This document shows, in pieces, positions 33,639-41,821 of a stretch of DNA of 64,000 nt. Position 1 is the stretch's first letter. Each line of letters begins with the position of its first letter. The stretch is from Cylindrospermum stagnale PCC 7417 (GTDB lineage Bacteria; Cyanobacteriota; Cyanobacteriia; Cyanobacteriales; Nostocaceae), in NCBI RefSeq assembly GCF_000317535.1, contig NC_019757.1:6103501-6167500 (forward strand), in the 5' to 3' direction. The translations under genes were made by a program, and so were the position numbers. Under the pieces are notes generated by a model. It did not search any database and was not told the origin of the DNA. It saw only the letters and a program-made list of their open reading frames with translations.

Positions 33639-34157
33639 ATGTTAAAAGTAAAGTTACAATTTTCAAGGTTTCTCGTCGGATTGTTACTGGTCGTCTGCTT
33701 TACCTTCTTCACGGTATATGTAGCGAATTCTCAACAACTCCCTTTAGTTGAATACCAATCCAAAACATTTGCTAGAGAAACCTCCAAGTATAAATTAGCA
33801 ACCGAGGTACTACTAGAGATAGGAATCGCAAAAAGATACGATACCCATTTCGACCACTTGATAGGCACGCTAATTGGTAAGGGCGATGATTTTAAGCTTT
33901 ATACAAGGTTTAGGAAGATGTTTGTACGAGAAATTGGGTGGAGACACTTCAAAGATGCCTATGCAGCAAAACTGGAAGCCGATTTTTCGGAAGATGAATT
34001 AAAGGAACTGTTAAATTTATCAAAGCAACCTGTGATGAAAAAGTTGTTGAAGTCTGAAGTCCAAGCATATATGGATACATCTAAACAAAGGTTCAAAATG
34101 GGATTTGAATTGTGGGATAAATATAATAATGGCAAAATAAGTTTACCACCAGACTAG
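33639..34157 (+). CDS. Secreted DUF2059-like protein
   Basis: 172 aa with an N-terminal signal peptide (SRFLVGLLLVVCFTFFTVYV, probable cleavage near ANSQQ). The mature part is helical: TEVLLEIGIAKRYDTHFDHL, FVREIGWRHFKDAYAAKLEA, DFSEDELKELLNLSKQPVMK, which resembles the DUF2059 family of periplasmic proteins of unknown role. It is followed 23 bp later by attC-like site B, so it has the layout of an integron cassette. Confidence 0.7.
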   Translation: MLKVKLQFSRFLVGLLLVVCFTFFTVYVANSQQLPLVEYQSKTFARETSKYKLATEVLLEIGIAKRYDTHFDHLIGTLIGKGDDFKLYTRFRKMFVREIGWRHFKDAYAAKLEADFSEDELKELLNLSKQPVMKKLLKSEVQAYMDTSKQRFKMGFELWDKYNNGKISLPPD

Positions 34158-34180
34158 ACTTCCAGCCCCATTCAGAAGGG

Positions 34181-34287
34181 TTATAACAAATCATTGGACT
34201 AGACAAATATGATATTTTAGTTTTGAGTTGGAAGCGATACCTGCGGTAAGCTACGCTAACGCCTAGCTGCTCAATTCAACCGTTATA
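34181..34287 (+). repeat. attC-like site B
   Basis: TTATAAC (34181-34187) and GTTATAA (34281-34287) are exact inverse complements. The inner sequences (ATTGGACTAG and CTGCTCAATT) pair partly. The body (ACAAATATGATATTTT) is shared with site A. It stands 23 bp behind the DUF2059-like gene and 51 bp ahead of the next gene. Confidence 0.55.
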
Positions 34288-34338
34288 AAAGAACTCGGTT
34301 TAAAAAATTCACATTAACCTCAGCTTGAAATTTCCAAG

Positions 34339-35190
34339 ATGAATTTATCTAAAGACTTGTTCTGTAAAGGTTTATCAGTTAGTTTTTCTCTTGTCGTCCT
34401 CATGACTTTCCTTGCACCGAAAGCAAAAGCTGAATATACTTGCGGTGGCGCTGGGCCTGGAGAGAGAGTGGTTGGCAGAACCCAAGGTGGGCATGGTGTC
34501 GCATCTGTTCTCCTTTGTGAGAGCGACCCGAATTATCAAGAGGAGCCAGAAGATCGAGGGAGTGATAGTTCTCGTTATTACGACCCTAAGTTTGCGGCTC
34601 TACAGTTTCAAGCCGCTTCTGCCATGATCAATTTGCAACAACAACTTGAATTATTGCAAGATCCAAAGTATCTGAAATATCTATCGGGCAGTTGGAGGCT
34701 TTTTCCTACTTCAAGGTTAGAGGGGGTAAAATCAGGTGGCTCTTGTGTTGCATCCTTTTTCAAGGCATCAATGGACCCAGAAGCTAAAGACGCCCCAGTA
34801 ATGATCAATTTGTTGGCGCCAAGTGGCAACGAAAAGTTTGCTCTTCTTACATTTGCAGCCGAAAGAATTCCTAGACCTAAAACGATACAAACAATCACGG
34901 TTACTTTGATTCAAAACAATGACCCCCCTGCTACTGTCAAGGCGTTCAATTACACAATGCCAAATATGCCATTTGGGGTGATTGCTTTTGCTGTGCCGTC
35001 AATTGATGCAGCTTTAGCGGGGATAGAAGATGTCCAGAACTTTGATGTAAAAATAGATGGTAAGTCTGTTGCTAAGACCATGTGGCATAGTGGGCTAAAG
35101 GTAAAGGATGAATTGCGTAAGTGCTTGAATGGTAAACCTTATTCGGTAACGGAGATTGACATAGTGCCGGAGCGTTTGAAAAAACCATAA
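34339..35190 (+). CDS. Secreted hypothetical protein
   Basis: 283 aa with a signal peptide (LSVSFSLVVLMTFLAPKAKA, cleavage likely after AKA). The mature protein has a Gly-rich Cys-containing start (YTCGGAGPGERVVGRTQGG). A later region looks beta-rich (PVMINLLAPSGNEKFALLTF and TITVTLIQNNDPPATVKAFN). No family recognised. It ends directly before attC-like site C, again a cassette-like layout. Confidence 0.65.
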   Translation: MNLSKDLFCKGLSVSFSLVVLMTFLAPKAKAEYTCGGAGPGERVVGRTQGGHGVASVLLCESDPNYQEEPEDRGSDSSRYYDPKFAALQFQAASAMINLQQQLELLQDPKYLKYLSGSWRLFPTSRLEGVKSGGSCVASFFKASMDPEAKDAPVMINLLAPSGNEKFALLTFAAERIPRPKTIQTITVTLIQNNDPPATVKAFNYTMPNMPFGVIAFAVPSIDAALAGIEDVQNFDVKIDGKSVAKTMWHSGLKVKDELRKCLNGKPYSVTEIDIVPERLKKP

Positions 35191-35196
35191 GCGATC

Positions 35197-35257
35197 TCTA
35201 ACAATCCCGTTGCACACCGACTGTATCAGGTTGGTCGGTGAATCTGAGAGGTTACTT
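35197..35257 (+). repeat. attC-like site C (weak)
   Basis: TCTAACAATCCCGTTGCACA opens the site and GAGAGGTTACTT closes it. The inner CACCGAC and GTCGGTG form a perfect stem. It starts 7 bp after the stop of the 283-aa gene. The outer boxes pair less well than in sites A and B. Confidence 0.4.
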
Positions 35258-35705
35258 GCGGTGGGTGAAAAGCGATGGGTAAAGCCCGGTCTTCGACCAT
35301 CGCTCAATATCCAAATAAATCAATACTTCTATACATAAACAGACTTGTACTTATTTAAACTCAAATATTGCTATTTGCGTATTTATATTGAGAAAAACAC
35401 GGCTTTATACTTCAATAGCAAGAAAATAATTATACTTAAATAATTGATTTGAACTTCCTTAACTGCGATTAACTGCGATCGCCGTAGGCATCGCTGCGAT
35501 CGCGCCAGCGCTGACTTGTCAGTTCGCTAATCTTGGTTTTACCTCATTTCCGGGGATGGGAAAATAATTGTCCAAAATATTGGGATTGCTTCCCTAGACT
35601 GCGTTTTGGACTCAAAGAGAAGCCATCACTCGTCTATGCAATGACAAATTTTGTTGGCGGAAGTCCTGATATTATGAAAGTTGTGTTACTGAAATTTGAA
35701 ATTGT
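35258..35705. other. Spacer with 27-bp repeat
   Basis: About 450 bp without a convincing gene. It contains the third copy of the 27-bp repeat (35508-35534). A 64-codon frame at 35533-35727 starts inside that repeat and looks accidental. Confidence 0.4.
35508..35534 (+). repeat. 27-bp repeat, copy 3 of 3
   Basis: Identical to 32392-32418 and 33466-33492. Confidence 0.85.
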
Positions 35706-36218
35706 ATGGAAAATCAGAAAATCATAGCACTACAAAATATCTTCAGTTCTAGGCTCGATACATTGAGTCATCTGTTAGAGGTAGCAGAGAGTCATTTCGC
35801 AGACGATGTAGAGTCTCTATTGCAGCGTCGCATCGCGCCCGATATGTTTCCTTTCGGCACACAAATAGCGTTTGTTTGCAATCAGCCTCGTAACTTTGCA
35901 TTGTGGTGCGGAGGATTGCCGGCAAACAATTTGAACCCCAATGTCGCATCTCTTGTTGAGGCGCGTGGTCACATTTCATCAACTAAGGAATTGTTGGCAA
36001 GTATCAATGTTGCTGATTCTAAGCTGTCAGAAATCAATCGGCTCGATCTTGGGCAAGGGCTATATGCAGAATTATCTGGACTTTCGTATGTAGATGATTT
36101 TCTCATACCCAACTTTTATTTCCACATAACAACGGCGTACAATATCCTGCGTATGGCAGGAGCAACAGTAGGTAAGCGCGACTTTATGATTCATTTAGTC
36201 CCTTTTCTGAAGCATTAG
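35706..36218 (+). CDS. DUF1993 family protein
   Basis: 170 aa. It matches what I know of DUF1993: LDTLSHLLEVAESHF near the N-terminus, then LLQRRIAPDMFPFGTQIAFV and a helical C-terminus ending FMIHLVPFLKH. The family resembles DinB-like four-helix bundles of unknown function. It is the last gene of the hupL element before the core site at 36409. ATG 35706 lies in TGTATGG with a weak ribosome binding site. Confidence 0.75.
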   Translation: MENQKIIALQNIFSSRLDTLSHLLEVAESHFADDVESLLQRRIAPDMFPFGTQIAFVCNQPRNFALWCGGLPANNLNPNVASLVEARGHISSTKELLASINVADSKLSEINRLDLGQGLYAELSGLSYVDDFLIPNFYFHITTAYNILRMAGATVGKRDFMIHLVPFLKH

Positions 36219-36408
36219 GGAAAAATTAGGTAACGTTTGAGAAAACCAAATAACTTTTAGTATCGGAAAATAAATGGATTTACTGCTTGCTATCTCCGCT
36301 TTTAACGTAGCTAACCATAGGTTTATCGCGTAATTTAAGGAAAAGCCAGGGAATCATTCAACCTATCCTTGTAAATCCCTACTATATAAGCAATTCCCCA
36401 ATTTATTG

Positions 36409-36424
36409 CCATATAACTGCTGTG
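36409..36424 (-). repeat. Core site of the hupL element (5' exon side)
   Basis: The minus strand reads CACAGCAGTTATATGG, identical to the known 16-bp hupL core. Confidence 0.92.
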
Positions 36425-36919
36425 AGGCCATTGTCCGCCTAAAAGGGCGTAAATTTCTACAGGTTTGGCAGAAATTGTAATTCCGAGTTCGTAAGATTTG
36501 CCAGTGTAGGCAGCAAAGCGGCGAACGGCTTCTTCATAAAAGCGGCTACGACGGTAATTTTTATGGGTTAAGTCAATGGCAAATAAACCATAAAAGTAGC
36601 GGGGAATGCTTTGAATGGTTTCGACTATTTGACCTAAATTCCTAGCTAAAATTGCATTGCGGGGAACTTCACTTTCCCAAGCTGTATCTAATGCCCAAGA
36701 TGCACAAGTTAAGTGAGAACCACCACAAATTCCGCAAATTCGCGGGGTAACAATTAATCCGGCTTGGGGATCTTTGCCGCGCAAAATCACTTCAAATCCG
36801 CGAAAGAGTTCGGCATGAGTCCAGGCGTTCACTACTCGCCCATTTTCAATATCGACTCGCACATCTAAATCGCCCTCAACTCTTCCCACCGGTGAAATAT
36901 CTAATGTTTCAATTGCCAT
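36409..36919 (-). CDS. hupL: hupL 5' exon (uptake hydrogenase large subunit)
   Basis: N-terminal 170 residues: MAIETLDISPVGRVEGDLDV, then the first nickel-ligand motif PRICGICGGSHLTCASWALD, then YFYGLFAIDLTHKNYRRSRF. At the core (QWPHSSYM) the frame passes into the element and stops at 36335. HupL with HupS oxidises H2 released by nitrogenase at the thylakoid or cytoplasmic membrane. Fusion to 29585-28501 gives a 531-residue protein, the normal length. Confidence 0.95.
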
Positions 36920-36957
36920 GTTTTTTGGTGTTTGGTGAAAAGTTGATTAATCACTCG

Positions 36958-37166
36958 TAGAACAGGCGTCTCGCCTGTACATAATGTAGAACAGGCGTCT
37001 CGCCTGTACATAATGTAGAACAGGCGTCCCGCCTGTACATAATTAAGTGATGAGAGAAATTAATGAATCACTCGTAGAACAGGCGTCTCGCCTGTACATA
37101 ATTAAGTGATTGGTGAAAATTAATGAATTATTTGTAAAATGGCAGGCGAGACGCCCGCCCTACAAA
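36958..37166. repeat. Hairpin repeat array in the hupS-hupL spacer
   Basis: Four copies of GTAGAACAGGCGTCTCGCCTGT (one with a C for T) plus a fifth, inverted and diverged copy (GGCAGGCGAGACGCCCGCCC). Each folds as an ACAGGCG/CGCCTGT stem. Hairpins in this spacer are known in Nostoc and may set the hupS:hupL mRNA ratio. The same palindrome occurs at 40562-40583 and inside hypF at 44040-44062. Confidence 0.85.
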
Positions 37167-37179
37167 TACAAATGATGCC

Positions 37180-38142
37180 TTACACGGTGAAAAAGTCTTC
37201 GTCTGCCCATGCTGGGGCGGCATCTTTAGCAACAACTGTCAAGACGGCGTAATCTTTTTTGTTCACCCCTGGTGGTAATTCTTTAGGAACACCCATCACC
37301 GTTTGGGTTTTAAATACGGTTCCTGGTTTCAGGTCAAAGAAGGGAAATTCTGGTTCTGTGCAACCTAAACAAGGCATGCCGGCGCGGGTTTTGGAAGAAA
37401 CGCGGTTCCACAAAATGCGGTTGCAAGAGGAATGAGTCATGGGGCCGCGACAACCCAAGTCATAAAATAGACAACCTTTGCGTTGACCAAATTCGGCGGT
37501 TGATGCTTTGTAGGCGAAGTGAACGTTGCGGGTGCAGCCTGTTTGGGTATATGTGTTAAAGAAGGTTTGGGGGCGATGGAGGTCGTCTAGGGCGATGTCG
37601 GCGATGCGTCCAGTTGCGATCGCCACTAATATCTGTGTAATCCAGTCAGGATGCGCCGGACAACCGGGAATGTTAATCACAGGTAAGCCAGATTGTGTCA
37701 AAAAATCTCTGCCTAAAAAACCGCCTTCCTGACGCTTGAGAAATTGCAAACCCTGTGACTCGCTGGGGTTGGGTGACATGGCGGGAATTCCGCCCCAGGT
37801 GGCACAGTCACCTACAGCCACAATGAATTTAGCTGAAGCGGCTAAATCTGTTAACCAATCTTTCATGGCGCGATCGGCAAACCGATTCCACTCGCCGGTG
37901 CCGTTGGGGGCATTAATCACGCTGCCTTCAAATACCAAAATATCCAAAGGAGTTTTACCTTCAACGCAATCCCACAAAAGTTTTTGCAAATTTGCGCCCA
38001 GTTCCAGCCCCAAAGAAGGATGCCAAAGTAAATTAATGCCAAAGTCGGCAATCAAATCACAAACTGTCGGTTCTTCGGCGTTAAGAAATGACATGGTGTT
38101 ACCAGAACAAGCACCACCTTGTAGCCATAGTACATTAGTCAT
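37180..38142 (-). CDS. hupS: Uptake hydrogenase small subunit HupS
   Basis: 320 aa, Fe-S small subunit that passes electrons from the HupL NiFe site. Cluster cysteines: LQGGACSGNTMSFL (proximal), CATWGGIP, GCPAHPDWI, GCTRNVHF, CLFYDLGCRGPMTHSSCN and MPCLGCTEPEFPFFD. No twin-arginine signal is present, as expected for the cytoplasmic-side cyanobacterial enzyme. The start MTNVLWLQGG is the only good one. hupL follows after a 260-bp spacer filled with hairpin repeats. Confidence 0.96.
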   Translation of the reverse strand: MTNVLWLQGGACSGNTMSFLNAEEPTVCDLIADFGINLLWHPSLGLELGANLQKLLWDCVEGKTPLDILVFEGSVINAPNGTGEWNRFADRAMKDWLTDLAASAKFIVAVGDCATWGGIPAMSPNPSESQGLQFLKRQEGGFLGRDFLTQSGLPVINIPGCPAHPDWITQILVAIATGRIADIALDDLHRPQTFFNTYTQTGCTRNVHFAYKASTAEFGQRKGCLFYDLGCRGPMTHSSCNRILWNRVSSKTRAGMPCLGCTEPEFPFFDLKPGTVFKTQTVMGVPKELPPGVNKKDYAVLTVVAKDAAPAWADEDFFTV

Positions 38143-38751
38143 CGGCTAAGTGTTTTTGTATTGTTTACCATGCATGATCTAGGTGATTCAGGCTTGTAGA
38201 GTCTCACCCGTCTATCAATATTTATTATTTTAAAATAACGTATTTTTTGATTCACTTGATTCTTATTAATCAAGAATTTATAATCACTCAATTACATTCA
38301 TTTTTAATTAATAATTTTATATAAAAGTTAAGTTAATAGCAGACTTTTCTCAAAAAGTATGAATTGCAGATCCCCGACTTCTCTAAGAAGTCGGGGATCT
38401 TGTTAATTTTGTTGGGCGTTGATACAAAGAACTTTTCATAAAGTTTTAAATAACTTTAAACTATCTTTAATATTGGTATTTTCCCTCTAGATATTTTTAG
38501 ATAGAGTGCCGTATAGTTATAAAACTTGATTCATCAAATCCAAGGAGCATTTATTAGACCTCTGGTAAAAATGCCTGGTGATTAAAACTGTGGCTTCCCG
38601 GATTTTATTTCCTTAGGGAATTAAAAAAAAGATGGGAAGATTTGAGATTGGGGAATTAAGAGGAAACTCAAAATCTGCGTAAATCGGTTTGCTATCTATC
38701 GCCCTGACTTGTGGGCGTTGACAGACTCGATTCCCCAACCGGCCGCTAATT
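38143..38751. promoter_or_regulatory. Divergent promoter region of hupS and the hyp-linked operon
   Basis: 609 bp between the divergent hupS and TPR genes; both promoters must lie here. It contains the hairpin at 38368-38400 and AT-rich stretches. In relatives hupS is NtcA-dependent, but I did not find a clean GTA-N8-TAC site by eye. Confidence 0.45.
38368..38400. terminator. Perfect 15-bp hairpin
   Basis: AGATCCCCGACTTCT, loop CTA, AGAAGTCGGGGATCT. It is a dispersed cyanobacterial palindrome; it has terminator shape followed by TGTTAATTTTG, but stands between divergent promoters. Confidence 0.5.
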
Positions 38752-39723
38752 ATGACCCCTAGCATTACAGATTCAGGCGTCAAGGCTGCTGTGGCCGCGA
38801 TCGCATCGGAGTCAGCAACGACAGCAGAAAAAATCCAGATGCTGATCGAGATGGGCCAAGGCTTTCAAAAAAAGCCAGAAACCGCCCAAGACTTGCGGAA
38901 CGCAGTTTCCTTGTTTTACCGGGCCTATGAAATGTGTGGTGATGAATATCCCTTGCTAAAAGCCCGCGCCCAGGCGGGGATGGCGGGGACATTACAGACG
39001 ATTCCCGATAACGGGCCGCAACTGCTGCTGCAAGCGAAAATTGGTTATGAGGAAGCGTTGCCGATTTTACAACAGTTAGCAACGCCTGTGGAAGTAGCAG
39101 AAGCCCAGATGAATATGGGGTTGGTGTTACAGTCGTTGGTACAGTTCAATTTGGCGCGGATTGTAGACAGCATCCAAGCGTATCATGAGGCTTTGCGGGT
39201 GTTTACCTGGCAAGATTACCCCCAGGAATACGCGATTTTGTACAACAATATTGCGATCGCCTACCTGTCCATGCCCCTAGCATCAGAACGGGAATACTTG
39301 CGTCAAGGGTTAGCTGTGCAGTCATTTGAAGTAGCCCTGAAGCATATACAGCTGATTGATCACCCCAGAGAATATGCGATGTTGCAGAACAACCTGGGTA
39401 ATGCATTGCAATATCTAGTGAGTTCCCATCCCCTAGAAAACAACCTGCGTGCGATCGCTGCTTATGACGAAGCCCTGAAAGTGCGTAACCCCAAAGATAC
39501 ACCCCTAGAATACGCTAACACAATTTCTAACAAAGCCAACGCCTTATTCAACTTACCCGACGACCCAGAAAAACCAGAAGCTGGTAATCTGCAAAATCTC
39601 TTGCAAGCCCGTACTTACTGTCAACAAGCCAGGGAAATCTTCACCCAACAGCAACAGATAAAACAAGCAGAAGTTGTCGCCCAAGCTTTGCAAGAAATTG
39701 AGGCAGAAATAGCTCATTGGTAA
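38752..39723 (+). CDS. TPR-repeat protein of the extended hyp operon
   Basis: 323 aa, with tetratricopeptide-type helices such as ARAQAGMAGTLQTIP, AEAQMNMGLVLQSLVQFNLA, AILYNNIAIAYLSM, AMLQNNLGNALQYLV and YANTISNKANALFNLP. A similar gene sits upstream of hyp genes in Nostoc PCC 7120 and is expressed with them; a role in hydrogenase small-subunit maturation has been proposed. It reads away from hupS and begins the plus-strand run that ends with hypB. Confidence 0.85.
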   Translation: MTPSITDSGVKAAVAAIASESATTAEKIQMLIEMGQGFQKKPETAQDLRNAVSLFYRAYEMCGDEYPLLKARAQAGMAGTLQTIPDNGPQLLLQAKIGYEEALPILQQLATPVEVAEAQMNMGLVLQSLVQFNLARIVDSIQAYHEALRVFTWQDYPQEYAILYNNIAIAYLSMPLASEREYLRQGLAVQSFEVALKHIQLIDHPREYAMLQNNLGNALQYLVSSHPLENNLRAIAAYDEALKVRNPKDTPLEYANTISNKANALFNLPDDPEKPEAGNLQNLLQARTYCQQAREIFTQQQQIKQAEVVAQALQEIEAEIAHW

Positions 39724-39779
39724 CGGTAAGTAGCAGCCATAATTGCTTACTTTAGACTAGATGGGGAGTATCATCCAAA

Positions 39780-40046
39780 ATGAGCCAGATTTTGACCAGC
39801 TTGGAATTAAAAGATTTTCTCACAACTTTAGCATCTGGTGAACTGAACCTAGCCACAGAATGTGCATGGGTAGTTATAGCCATAGCCTTATCAATGATTG
39901 GTGGCGCTATTGGCGGAATGCTATTAGCTGGCAAAGATATAGGTTATCAATTCGCCGCCATGCTTGGGAGCTTATTTGCTCCCGCTGGCGTTATTCCCGC
40001 CGTTATATTTGGGCTAACTGTGCTAAATTTATTGACAAATTTCTAG
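39780..40046 (+). CDS. Small membrane protein of the extended hyp operon
   Basis: 88 aa with two hydrophobic helices (WVVIAIALSMIGGAIGGMLL and AAMLGSLFAPAGVIPAVIFG). It corresponds in size and position to one of the small genes that accompany the hyp operon in Nostoc strains. The next small gene starts 8 bp later. It may anchor hydrogenase or its maturation proteins at the membrane; this is inference. Confidence 0.75.
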   Translation: MSQILTSLELKDFLTTLASGELNLATECAWVVIAIALSMIGGAIGGMLLAGKDIGYQFAAMLGSLFAPAGVIPAVIFGLTVLNLLTNF

Positions 40047-40054
40047 GAGGAATC

Positions 40055-40279
40055 ATGTTAGAAATTGGGTGGTTCTCCGCGAAGTTATTTCTTAAAGGAA
40101 AGCTACTACGCGACCCCTTATATTTTGTCCGTCAAACCGCCATTGGTTTTAGCATAGGTTCCCTACTATTAGTCTCACTAGCACAAGCGCCAATTCCCTT
40201 ATGGATACCAATCACAGTATCTAGCTTAGTCACAGGTGCAGCTATGCCTTTTCTCCTCAAGGATTTCAAAATGAAATAA
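40055..40279 (+). CDS. Small membrane protein of the extended hyp operon
   Basis: 74 aa from ATG 40055, chosen because TAGGAGG (40044-40050) precedes it. A longer open frame begins at 39860 but overlaps the previous gene. It has two hydrophobic stretches (AIGFSIGSLLLVSLAQAPIP and PITVSSLVTGAAMPFLL). It is the partner of the 88-aa membrane protein just upstream. Confidence 0.75.
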   Translation: MLEIGWFSAKLFLKGKLLRDPLYFVRQTAIGFSIGSLLLVSLAQAPIPLWIPITVSSLVTGAAMPFLLKDFKMK

Positions 40280-40707
40280 GTAGTGAGTTGAGTGTTTAAC
40301 GGTTGTATTCAATTTGCATTCATTCAATTTCATGAAAATAAAACCACAGATAAACACAGATAAATTATCAGTGTTTATTGGTGCAATACTTCTCAGTTAA
40401 AACTCACTTCCCCACAGCTTGCCCCCTTTTTAATAAAAAATTAAGCCCCCCTTTCTAAGGGGGGTTGGGGGGATCTTCTTTTTGCTCACCCACAGAAAAA
40501 TACGAGAGTAATCCACAAAATCAAATAAATTCATCCCGTGGGGCATCTTGCCTTCTCTAAACAGGCGAGACGCCTGTTCTACAAATGTTTGGGATGTTTT
40601 TATGGAACACTCTTCCACATCACTGTTTATCTGAGGTTTTAAATAATAAAAATTTATTTTTGCAATAAGTCTATTCATCGCCAACATTCAAGTTTGATTA
40701 ATAACTA
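40280..40707. other. Spacer with dispersed palindromes
   Basis: 428 bp without a gene. It contains an AAGCCCCCC...GGGGGGTT palindrome (about 40443-40474) and one ACAGGCGAGACGCCTGT copy (40562-40578). Confidence 0.5.
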
Positions 40708-41574
40708 ATGGTGAACCTCATTCAACACACAGCTACATTAGAAGAATTAGTTCAAGAAATAAATCGCTTTGAGGCAATTGTATCCGAATGGGATGAAAGC
40801 CAGCGTTGTGTAGTTGTCGGACTAAAACGAGCAATTGAAGCCTTACACAAAGCAGCCTTGACGCGTTTGATTAAAAGCCTCAAGCAAGAATCAATGTCAG
40901 CTTTGCGTCATGCTGTAACTGATGAATTAGTATATGCAGTCCTGCTTTATCACGAATTAGTCAAACCACCAAAACCACCCCTGATAGAACGTATTCAAAC
41001 AGCCCTCGCAGAAGTCCGCCCCGGCTTACAAAGCCATCATGGGGATGTAGAAATAGTAGCTATTAAACCACCTGATACGGTCGAAGTTAGATTAATCGGC
41101 ACTTGCAGTAGTTGTCCAGCTTCTACCTTAACTTTATCTCAAGGAATTGAACAAGCAATTAAAAATCATTGTCCAGAAATTACCAAAGTAATTGCGGTCA
41201 ATAATAGCCCTACTGTTAATCAAAGCAATGCTAATTTAACAAGTCCATTTGCCCCAACGAAAGCAACCTATTGGGTGAAAGTGGCTACCGTTGAGCAAAT
41301 TACCGAATCTAGCGTATTAGCAGTACAAATTGCTGATAAATCCCTGATTTTACACCGTCAAGGTGAAAACATTACCTGTTACTATAATGCCTGTATTCAT
41401 TTAGGTTATCCCCTAGATGCGGGTAAGGTAGAAAACGCAATTCTTACCTGTCCCTCCCACGGATTCCAGTATAAGTTAGAAACTGGCGAATGTGTAACCG
41501 CCCCTGACGTTTCTCTCCAATCATATCAGGTACGAATTAAAGGTGATAACGTTTTTGTACAAATGCAACAATAA
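40708..41574 (+). CDS. NifU-like C-domain and Rieske domain fusion protein
   Basis: 288 aa. Three parts: a helical N-terminus (1-95); a NifU C-terminal-type Fe-S scaffold domain with LIGTCSSCPASTLTLSQGIE (CxxC, about residues 130-150); and a C-terminal Rieske [2Fe-2S] domain with ACIHLGYPLDAGK and CPSHGFQYKLETGE (CxH...CxxH). A gene of this kind precedes hypF in Nostoc. It could supply or pass Fe-S clusters or electrons for HupS maturation; that is a hypothesis from its position. Confidence 0.88.
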   Translation: MVNLIQHTATLEELVQEINRFEAIVSEWDESQRCVVVGLKRAIEALHKAALTRLIKSLKQESMSALRHAVTDELVYAVLLYHELVKPPKPPLIERIQTALAEVRPGLQSHHGDVEIVAIKPPDTVEVRLIGTCSSCPASTLTLSQGIEQAIKNHCPEITKVIAVNNSPTVNQSNANLTSPFAPTKATYWVKVATVEQITESSVLAVQIADKSLILHRQGENITCYYNACIHLGYPLDAGKVENAILTCPSHGFQYKLETGECVTAPDVSLQSYQVRIKGDNVFVQMQQ

Positions 41575-41821
41575 TCTAACTCAACTGCGGGTAATATAGC
41601 AGTTCTTAGTCAAATCAATTAAAACACCAGAAATCTCACCCCCTTCTCTGCGAATGTAGAGACTATTTCCCCTCTCCTTGTAGGGGAGGGGTAGGGGAGA
41701 GGTCAGTGTTTATTGCATCCAAACGAGAACCGCTTTATGAAAATATTTTTTTAACCAACCGCAGAGGCGCAGAGGACACAGAGAGAATAAAGAAAGAGAA
41801 ATTTTCACGATTTATTTAGGA
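41575..41821. other. Spacer with dispersed repeat
   Basis: Contains a TAGGGGAGGGGTAGGGGAGA stretch and a CCGCAGAGGCGCAGAGGACA repeat near 41762-41781. No gene seen. Confidence 0.4.

Larger units (their letters stand above)
29586..36408. mobile_element. hupL excision element (xisC type), 6823 bp
   Basis: DNA between the two core copies. Removing it fuses QWPHSSYM to VPGGVMCAP and restores hupL on the minus strand. It carries xisC close to one end plus seven other plus-strand genes: an HNH nuclease, a small antitoxin-like protein, a DUF5674 protein, an unknown, two secreted proteins and a DUF1993 protein. Three attC-like palindromes and three copies of a 27-bp repeat lie between them. Excision in heterocysts is established for this type; here it is inferred from sequence. 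Confidence 0.95.

Noticed and set aside
35533-35727. 64-codon plus-strand ORF
   Set aside because: It begins inside the 27-bp repeat, overlaps the DUF1993 start and shows no domain.
36335-36408. hupL reading past the core site as a true protein end
   Set aside because: The sequence after the core is element DNA; conserved HupL continues at 29585.
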